Source: CAZIUL01 sp964542475 (GTDB lineage Bacteria; Planctomycetota; B15-G4; CAYZWU01). From it: a stretch of DNA of 14,989 bases. The notes under the pieces are model-generated. The model saw nothing but the letters and a program-made list of their open reading frames with translations. It searched no databases and was not told the origin of the DNA. This document shows, one piece after another, positions 6,335-12,356 of the stretch. Each line of letters opens with the position of its first letter. Position 1 is the first letter of the stretch. The stretch lies in contig CAZIUL010000085.1 of the NCBI GenBank assembly GCA_964542475.1, positions 1 through 14,989 on the forward strand, read 5' to 3'. A program made the translations under genes and the position numbers.

Positions 6335-8314
6335 TCAGTTCTTGTTTTTCTTGTTTCTCTCGGCTATCCGCGTGTAGATTTCCACATGGCTCGTCTGGTC
6401 CTCGTATACCTGCACGACCGCGGAGGTGTCGTACTTCAGGGCGGACCAGATGTCTTTGAGTGTCATGTTCACCGTGTACTCGCCGGACGTGAGATTTTCC
6501 ATCTCGAAGCAGCCCTTGTTGTCGGTTGTGGCTGTTTTCCTGTCCCCCGCATCCATGGAAATCGCGGTCACCTTGATGCCTTTGCTTGGGCGCCCGTTTT
6601 CATCGTAGGCCGTGCCTTTTATCCTGCCGCCCCGCCTGATCTTGATCTTTCCCAGGTCCGTGGTTTCCCCTTCTCTCACCGATATGTTCTTCAGCGTGTT
6701 TCTTGCCATTTTCTCGGCTTTGATCTCGATGCAGTACTTTCCGGCCCGCACGTGCTCGATAACAAAGGCTCCTTTCGATCCGGTTTTAAAGATCTTTCCC
6801 TGCTCCGGTGTGTTCGGTATGAAATCTTCGAACGGCAAGCCAGGCAGGTAGGTGTCGAGCCGGAGGCTCACCTCGGCTCCCTTGACCTTGTTTTGGCCCG
6901 AGCTGATGACAACGCCCTTGATGGTCCCCCCGCGCTTCAGCTCCACAACCAGCCCGGTTGTTGTTTCCCCCGAGAGGACCTCCACCTCTTCGGATCCGGT
7001 CAAAGCGTAACCGGGCGCGCTCACCTCGAACGTGTATTGTCCCGGCAGCAGGTCGTTGATCCTGAAATCCGGTTTCGGCCCGCACCGGGTGTTCTTCTTA
7101 GTGTTGGTTCTTGAAACCCTCACCGATGGCGTGTAGGTATCGATGCTGACCGTGTAGCTGCCAGGTAGTTTTCCCGGGGCGTGCAAGGTTCCTTCCAGCG
7201 AGCCTGACGGAGCCATTTCAATGACACAATCCTTTGTGCCTGCGTCAGCCGTTTCGATGTTTTTTTGAAAGTAACCGCCCGCATCAACGCGGAGAGAATA
7301 TGTTCCCTCGGACAATCCGTTGAGAACAAAGGCCCCGTTCTTTCCAGATTCGGTTTCCAGCAGGAAATGCCCTCTTTTGCCGCCGGTGTTTGCCATGAAT
7401 GCAGTGATTTTCGCGTCTTTCACGGGCCGGTTGTCCATGCTCAGAACATTGCCCTTGATGCTCAGGCCGCTGGGATGAAGCTGGACATCGAGTTCCTGCG
7501 CCTTGTTATCGTCTCCGATGAGGATGAAAGCCATGGGGACCGAAAACGAGCGATAACCTGGCGCGGAAAAGTTGATCTGATAGCTGGTCTGCGACAAGCA
7601 CGTAAGCATGTACACCCCGTCGGTCCCCGAGGCCGTACGAATCGCGTAGGCTTCAGGGGACATGCCCGATCTTTCTTTCAGGGTGTCGATCGCAACCACA
7701 TCAACGTCTGAAATAGCGGTTCCCGCAGGGTCGGTGACAATTCCGCTCAAGCTGTATCCGGCATCCAATCTGAAGTCAGCCACCTGTATGGTTCTGCCCG
7801 GAGCCACTGACAGCCCGTTCATGGCGGCGCCGGCAAATTTTTCCGCTTTGACGAAGAGGGAGTAGCCGGAATCAACGAGGATCGATTCTATAAGGTATTT
7901 TCCCTTGTTATCGGTCACAGCGGACTGGTGGGTGAATGTGTGAACACTTATGGGGAAGCCGGGAGTCACCTTGTAAAGGGAAATCGTTGCGTCCTGGACC
8001 GGGGTATCGTTGGTATCGAGAACCCTGCCGGATAAGCCGCCGCACAAGGTTTCCGGCGCGATGGTTTCGGTTTTCCCGGGATCAAGGCGGCCAGACTCAA
8101 AGCGATTGGCGGCGCCCGCATCGGGAACAGCTCCCTCGCCGGGTATTTTCGAGATGATCCGGGTTTCGTCGGGGTTCTGGGAGCTGTTGTCCTCCTCGAT
8201 GGCCGCAGGTGCATTTGGATCCTTGTCCGCAGAAGAAACGAAGAGGAATATGATGCCGCCCACAAAGAGAGCGACGAAGATCGATATTACAGCGAGTAGA
8301 ATCTTATCAGACAT
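6335..8314 (-). CDS. Membrane-anchored protein with six carboxypeptidase-regulatory/CnaB-like repeats
   Basis: 659 residues. A single N-terminal transmembrane helix (5-27, ILLAVISIFVALFVGGIIFLF) after only four residues should anchor it in the inner membrane with the rest outside. A low-complexity linker (about 29-90) is followed by six Ig-like beta-sandwich repeats at about 93-184, 187-279, 284-367, 372-459, 464-559 and 564-646. Each begins with 'L-x-G-x-V-x-D...PV-x-DA-x-I', has a central 'T-D-x-x-G-x-Y/F' or 'S-x-x-GAFV', and ends in 'L..G.Y.h.h.A.GY' strands, as in carboxypeptidase-regulatory-like domains. Repeat 4 is the most diverged. The C-terminus is Lys/Asn-rich. Such proteins usually serve as envelope scaffolds or carbohydrate-contacting stalks, and no enzyme domain is seen. 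AAGGA about 7 nt upstream supports ATG 8314. It is the first gene of a two-gene unit with the M50 protease. Confidence 0.85.
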   Translation of the reverse strand: MSDKILLAVISIFVALFVGGIIFLFVSSADKDPNAPAAIEEDNSSQNPDETRIISKIPGEGAVPDAGAANRFESGRLDPGKTETIAPETLCGGLSGRVLDTNDTPVQDATISLYKVTPGFPISVHTFTHQSAVTDNKGKYLIESILVDSGYSLFVKAEKFAGAAMNGLSVAPGRTIQVADFRLDAGYSLSGIVTDPAGTAISDVDVVAIDTLKERSGMSPEAYAIRTASGTDGVYMLTCLSQTSYQINFSAPGYRSFSVPMAFILIGDDNKAQELDVQLHPSGLSIKGNVLSMDNRPVKDAKITAFMANTGGKRGHFLLETESGKNGAFVLNGLSEGTYSLRVDAGGYFQKNIETADAGTKDCVIEMAPSGSLEGTLHAPGKLPGSYTVSIDTYTPSVRVSRTNTKKNTRCGPKPDFRINDLLPGQYTFEVSAPGYALTGSEEVEVLSGETTTGLVVELKRGGTIKGVVISSGQNKVKGAEVSLRLDTYLPGLPFEDFIPNTPEQGKIFKTGSKGAFVIEHVRAGKYCIEIKAEKMARNTLKNISVREGETTDLGKIKIRRGGRIKGTAYDENGRPSKGIKVTAISMDAGDRKTATTDNKGCFEMENLTSGEYTVNMTLKDIWSALKYDTSAVVQVYEDQTSHVEIYTRIAERNKKNKN

Positions 8315-8359
8315 AACCTGATCCTTGCATAAAAGCCGATGAGGGCCTGATTGTTACTT

Positions 8360-8388
8360 ATTTTAACCATAGCGAATATATATGTCCC
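8360..8388 (-). promoter_or_regulatory. Candidate sigma70-type promoter for the 8314-5404 operon
   Basis: On the minus strand GGGACA (8388-8383, four of six matches to TTGACA) and TAAAAT (8365-8360, five of six to TATAAT) are 17 nt apart. Transcription would begin near 8353, giving a leader of about 40 nt. Based on consensus matching by eye only. Confidence 0.35.
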
Positions 8389-8521
8389 GAACTTTAGACG
8401 TGACAGGAGATAAAACCGTTTGACGACTTTTGTAATACTTGAATTTTGAAGGTGTGTGCCATTTGACGGCCGCTTAACCCGCGCCCCCTGAGTTTTTCTT
8501 CCTCTTCCTCTGCTTCTTCAG

Positions 8522-8559
8522 TCCGTGTTTATCCGTGTCCATCCGTGGTTCTCTTTTCT
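8522..8559. repeat. Decamer tandem repeat (TCCGTGTCCA type), right copy
   Basis: Three 10-nt units: TCCGTGTTTA (8522-8531), TCCGTGTCCA (8532-8541) and TCCGTGGTTC (8542-8551), then TCTTTTCT. It matches the degenerate copy at 598-629, including the GGTTCTCTTT end, across about 7.9 kb. Confidence 0.7.
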
Positions 8560-8701
8560 TCTCTGAACACTTCCTCCTTCCAATGAAATGTAATAGCAAT
8601 ACCGCCTCCGGCATTGTACGATATTACCCATATACATCCTCCTATGAACCGGTATGGATGATATGAACCAATCGTATCTGCTTGCTTTTGCAAGGAGTTA
8701 G

Positions 8702-10852
8702 ATGATTTCACGAATCTTCTCGTTCCTGTTTCTGTTTTTTGCCGCTTCGCCTTTTCATGGTATGTGGCAGGACGAAGAAGGTTCTCCAAAGGCAACGCTT
8801 GGTCAGAATGTGAACGAGGCCATCGAGAAGGGGATCGAGTACCTTCGAGGAGAACAGCTTGCAAACGGATCGTTCAGGGAAGAGACGGACCAGTTCGCTG
8901 ACGGATACTCAGCGCTATGCATGCTGGCCATGCTCAAGTCAGGTGTCCATTACAAGGACCCCGCCATCCAGAAAAACTTGAACTTTCTGCGGTACAAGCC
9001 GTTCACCAAAACGTACAGCACTGCCGTGCGGATAATGGCGTATGAAGCCCTTCGCGACGCGGAAAAGGAGCCGGTCATCAGGCAGGCGGCCCAGTGGCTG
9101 GTCGATAACATTGACGCGCAAAAAGGGGAGTGGGCGTACCCCGAACACAACACCGACCTGTCCAACACTCAGTACGCGGTGCTAGGATTATGGACAGCGG
9201 AGCGTCACGGATTCAAAACACCAAACGAGGTTTGGACGAAGCTCGTCCCGGCAGTAATTATTCACCAGAACGAGGACGGGGGGTTCTGCTATTCATCAGA
9301 TGGAGGCGAGTCCACCGGGAGCATGACCACGGCCGGTGTTTTCACGCTTTCGATCTGTTTGGAAAAGATCCAAGGCAACGGCGCCCTGAAGGCTGAGATC
9401 CGCCATTCCCTCGCGAAGGGGTGGGGCTACCTCGATAAGCGGTTTTCGGTTATCGGCAACCCGACAGGGGAACACACATACAGCAGCTCCAGGCTTTACT
9501 ACTACCTTTACGGCCTCGAAAGGTGCTGCGCCGTAAGCAACAGGTTGAAGGTGGGGGGGCGTGATTGGTACAGGGAAGGCGCCGTGCACCTCGTAAAATG
9601 CCAGGCCGGGAACGGGAGCTGGGCAGGGCCGGCTGAAACATGCTTTGGCTTGCTTTTCCTGCGACGATCCACGTACACGATAATCAGCAGGAAAAAAACG
9701 GAGGAGCTCGAAGGCTCGGGTCCGGATGTGGAAGAACAGGTAAGGCCGAAGCAAGAGGTCCCTTTCGCGCACAACTGGCTGCTTCTCGGCCCGTTCGATA
9801 ATCCCGGGGAAGCGAATTTCGAGAAGGATCTAATCGATGAGGAAAAGGTGGATCCCAGGGCCGGAACAACGAAGAAAAAGCAAAGATGGACCACGCAAAG
9901 AGCCCATGGCAGCACGGTTGTTCTGGACAAGCTGTTTCCTGAAAGCAACGGGTGCCTGGCATACGGTTTCACCCGGGTGCGCGCCGAATCCGACATGGAC
10001 GCGCTTATCTGGTTCGGAAGCGATGACGGCGCCCGGATCTTTCTCGACGGCAATCTCGTTTTTCACAACCCTTTTCGCTGCAGCGAGGGACCTGACCACC
10101 ACATGGTTCCGGTTACGCTGTCAAAGGGGGACCATTGCCTGCTTGTGAAGGTGATGCAATGGGATGGTGCTTGGAAGTTCGCCTTGAGGATCAGCGGAGC
10201 CGGCGGCGAGCCCCTGCCGGGGCTTGTCACTTATACAGGCGAGAAAGGACCGACCTTTCTCGAACGGTTCGACAGCACATCGGTGTTCATGTCACCCCGG
10301 GAGATGTTCGACATGCTTCCAAGGGACAGGGATGTGAAGCTGGATTTCAGCTCGAAGGATGACCCGGACCGCCTGTTCGTTTCGGCGAACGGACATCAAA
10401 AGCCCATGGAGAGGTTTCATCCCAAGGAACAGGGCTGGAGCCGGGCAGCGCGCAAGGAGCCGAGCGCCATGACGTTTCACATCATGCATGACGGGCCGCC
10501 GGTACGCATCGTCAGGAAGGTGAAGGTTCCGTCGAAACGGTACGGCATCAAGGCAGTCCTCTCCGCTCTGAAGCACGACGATGAAGCAACCGACTTTGTT
10601 GTCCGCATCGGATTTCTCAGCGAAATTTCGGAAGGTTCTTCCGAATCGATCACATGGTTTCCAGAGGAGCTTGTCACGACCGGGACGGAAGCTTTCCCTG
10701 ACGGGTGGAAAGAGATCACGGGAAGCCTTTCAGAACATGCCGGCGAGGAGCTGCTCATTATTCTGGAGTGCGGCCGCGGAGGCGACGAAGACGACGACTG
10801 GTGGCGTGAAAAGGGCTGCCTGAAAGAGTTTTCCCTTGCCCCTTCCGATTGA
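8702..10852 (+). CDS. Secreted terpene-cyclase-like alpha/alpha-toroid protein with PA14-like module
   Basis: 716 residues. AAGGAG (8692-8697) lies 4 nt before the ATG, and residues 1-16 form a hydrophobic signal peptide. Residues about 35-325 form a squalene-cyclase/prenyltransferase-type toroid, with QW-like turns at GIEYLRGEQLANGSF (44-58), WLVDNIDAQKGEWAYPE (132-148), LVPAVIIHQNEDGGFCYS (181-198) and AVHLVKCQAGNGSWAG (294-309), plus NTDLSNTQYAVLGLW. No DxDD or other cyclase catalytic motif is seen, so a binding or scaffold role is more likely than terpene cyclisation. Residues 358-498 are a PA14-like beta-sandwich (NWLLLGPFDNP, IWFGSDDGARIFLDG, HCLLVKVMQWDGAWKFALRI) also present in the HEAT protein at 12357. 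Residues 540-716 look like another beta-sandwich. Not assignable to a pathway. Confidence 0.85.
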   Translation: MISRIFSFLFLFFAASPFHGMWQDEEGSPKATLGQNVNEAIEKGIEYLRGEQLANGSFREETDQFADGYSALCMLAMLKSGVHYKDPAIQKNLNFLRYKPFTKTYSTAVRIMAYEALRDAEKEPVIRQAAQWLVDNIDAQKGEWAYPEHNTDLSNTQYAVLGLWTAERHGFKTPNEVWTKLVPAVIIHQNEDGGFCYSSDGGESTGSMTTAGVFTLSICLEKIQGNGALKAEIRHSLAKGWGYLDKRFSVIGNPTGEHTYSSSRLYYYLYGLERCCAVSNRLKVGGRDWYREGAVHLVKCQAGNGSWAGPAETCFGLLFLRRSTYTIISRKKTEELEGSGPDVEEQVRPKQEVPFAHNWLLLGPFDNPGEANFEKDLIDEEKVDPRAGTTKKKQRWTTQRAHGSTVVLDKLFPESNGCLAYGFTRVRAESDMDALIWFGSDDGARIFLDGNLVFHNPFRCSEGPDHHMVPVTLSKGDHCLLVKVMQWDGAWKFALRISGAGGEPLPGLVTYTGEKGPTFLERFDSTSVFMSPREMFDMLPRDRDVKLDFSSKDDPDRLFVSANGHQKPMERFHPKEQGWSRAARKEPSAMTFHIMHDGPPVRIVRKVKVPSKRYGIKAVLSALKHDDEATDFVVRIGFLSEISEGSSESITWFPEELVTTGTEAFPDGWKEITGSLSEHAGEELLIILECGRGGDEDDDWWREKGCLKEFSLAPSD

Positions 10853-10924
10853 ACTTTTTACATCTCTCCCGAAACGAAACCCTGCCCCCTGACCCCTTTC
10901 TTCGATCCCGATCACGGCGCTCCC

Positions 10925-11278
10925 CTGGAGGGCGGCACTCTGTTGCCGCCTCCGGTCCCGGCGCCGACAGAGCGGCGCCCTCCATTGTCCAAGCGGCGCA
11001 TATTCATTCCGCTGGAGGGCGGCACTCTGTTGCCGCCTCTTCTCTTCCTGAACACCGAACAGATTATGGCGCCGACAGAGCGGCGCCCTCCATTGTCCAA
11101 GCGGCGCATATTCATTCCGCTGGAGGGCGGCACTCTGTTGCCGCCTCTTATCTTTCTGAACACCGAACAGATTATGGCGCCGACAGAGCGGCGCCCTCCA
11201 TTGTTCAAGCGGCGCATATTCATTCCGCTGGAGGGCGGCACTCTGTTGCCGCCTCTTATCTTTCTGAACACCGAACAG
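10925..11278. repeat. Tandem array of paired inverted REP hairpins, 108-bp period
   Basis: Four copies of hairpin A (GGCGGCA-CTCTGT-TGCCGCC at 10931-10950, 11018-11037, 11126-11145, 11234-11253) alternate with three of hairpin B (GGCGCCG-ACAGAG-CGGCGCC at 10960-10979, 11068-11087, 11176-11195). Units start at 10925, 11012, 11120 and 11228, so the periods are 87, 108 and 108. Each hairpin has a GGAG foot at its 5' side, on the plus strand for A and the minus strand for B. This is the layout of inverted REP pairs (BIME/REPIN). Because 108 is 36 codons, all frames stay open and give false ORFs. The array fills most of the 442-bp gap between the 3' ends of two convergent genes. Bases 10853-10924 hold nothing else recognisable. 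Confidence 0.9.
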
Positions 11279-11294
11279 TCCTGACCCCGAGCAA

Positions 11295-12287
11295 TCAAAA
11301 GACCGGTTTGATGACCGTGGCACCCAACTTTCCCAGGCGCGCGCTGAGCTCGTCGAACATTTTCCGGTCTTTGTAGATTCCGATGATCGATCCTCCCGAA
11401 CCCGCGTACTTGGCTGAAGCGCCTGTTTTTCGCGCTGTATCCACAAGATCGGTGTTTCCCTTGTTGATATGCATGATCCTGGCTCTCAGGTCGAAGTTCT
11501 CATCCATTAGCGCACCCAGCTTATCCACATCGCCCTTCAGCAGGGCTTCCTTTCCCTGTTCAGCCAGTCCCGCGATCCGCTCGAGCGTTTCGATCACGAA
11601 CAGGTCGCCGTTGTCGAACCGGGTGCGCATGTCGCTCAAAACCTGGCCGGACACTTTTCCGAGCTCCGCGTCGTATGCGATGTAGAGCCCGGGAAGAAGC
11701 CCGGGATCCATGTTCTCGTAAAGGCCGTGCCCTTTTTCCTCGATGATTTCGCGGCCGAGGTCCATGTAGACCAGCCCTTCGTAGACCTGTACGACCCTGT
11801 CCATGAGCCCTCCCGTGATCCCGAGCTCGTCCATCTCGGCAGCCAGTATGACGGATGGCAGGATCTCCTTGGGGATCTCCTCCCCGTAAAACGCTGTCAG
11901 CGCTCGCATCATCGCCGTGATGATGGCGCTCGATCCCGCCATTCCCAGCTGGCGCGGTATTGTGGAGCCGTATTCAACAGTGAAGTTTCTGTCCGGCAGC
12001 TCGATCCCTTTGCCTGCGAAGTATTCGTAGAACCTCTTGATGCCGGCCTTGATGAGGCGGTCGCCCCCGTAGTAGCCGTGAAGCTTCACCTTCTCCACAA
12101 GATCACCCATGCTCTGAAACACGTCTCTGTCCTGCTCTGCAGGCACGACCCTGAGTTCGTCCGACGGCTTGAGCGACACCCGGGCATGGAAGTTTTTTAT
12201 CGTGACCGATATTATCTTGCCGAAATAACCGTCCGATGGATTGCCAAGCAGTCCTGCGCGCGCGTACGCATGTGCTTCGATTGTCAT
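11295..12287 (-). CDS. GHMP-family sugar kinase, glucuronokinase-like
   Basis: 330 residues from ATG 12287. AAGG (12298-12295) lies 7 nt upstream, and ARAGLLGNPSDGYFGK follows at once, as in relatives. The frame extends to an ATG at 12341, but those 18 residues come from a REP hairpin and are rejected. GHMP landmarks: the N-terminal LLGNPSDGYFGKIISVTI (13-30), the phosphate loop PRQLGMAGSSAI (111-122), a catalytic-type Asp in GGLMDRVVQVYEGLVYMD (159-176), and the C-terminal glycine motif KYAGSGGSIIGIY (293-305). From memory, the whole-length pattern (GYYGGDRL, IPRQLGMAGSSAI, LLPGLYIAYD, NFDLRARI) is close to plant glucuronokinases, which make glucuronic acid 1-phosphate for UDP-glucuronate salvage. 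The substrate is therefore probably a hexuronic acid or related sugar, but not proven. It follows the HEAT gene by 69 bp and may share its transcript. Confidence 0.87.
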   Translation of the reverse strand: MTIEAHAYARAGLLGNPSDGYFGKIISVTIKNFHARVSLKPSDELRVVPAEQDRDVFQSMGDLVEKVKLHGYYGGDRLIKAGIKRFYEYFAGKGIELPDRNFTVEYGSTIPRQLGMAGSSAIITAMMRALTAFYGEEIPKEILPSVILAAEMDELGITGGLMDRVVQVYEGLVYMDLGREIIEEKGHGLYENMDPGLLPGLYIAYDAELGKVSGQVLSDMRTRFDNGDLFVIETLERIAGLAEQGKEALLKGDVDKLGALMDENFDLRARIMHINKGNTDLVDTARKTGASAKYAGSGGSIIGIYKDRKMFDELSARLGKLGATVIKPVF

Positions 12288-12315
12288 TGTGCCGCCTTGT
12301 TTACCTCTTTGTTCC

Positions 12316-12340
12316 GGCGCCGACGGAGCGGCGCCCTCCA
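12316..12340. repeat. Solitary B-type REP hairpin
   Basis: GGCGCCG-ACGGAG-CGGCGCC (12316-12335) followed by CTCCA, the same module as in the two arrays, here without its A partner. It sits between the HEAT gene stop (12357) and the kinase start (12287), where a 7-bp GC stem could affect the transcript between the two genes. It creates the false upstream start MEGAAPSAPE for the kinase. Confidence 0.85.
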
Positions 12341-12356
12341 CTTGAAACGTTGAACC

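Larger units (their letters stand above)
8315..8701. other. 387-bp divergent intergenic region
   Basis: Separates the minus-strand unit starting at 8314 from the plus-strand gene at 8702. It contains a plausible minus-strand promoter (8360-8388) and a decamer repeat (8522-8559). The rest shows no gene, hairpin or convincing plus-strand promoter to my eye. An ORF across 8529-8864 on the minus strand lies over the repeat and the start of the next gene and is not supported. Confidence 0.65.

Noticed and set aside
8420..8448. TTGACG (8420-8425) as a -35 box for the gene at 8702
   Set aside because: No acceptable -10 hexamer at 16-18 nt spacing, and it is about 280 nt from the start codon.
10730..11446. 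Long overlapping ORFs on both strands (for example 10849-11376 plus, 10730-11446 minus) encoding repeated peptides
   Set aside because: They arise because the 108-bp DNA repeat is a multiple of three and lacks stops in several frames. The same motif is open in all frames, and no SD or domain is seen.
12288..12341. Upstream ATG at 12341 for the GHMP kinase
   Set aside because: Encodes REP-derived residues. A proper SD precedes the ATG at 12287, where family similarity begins.
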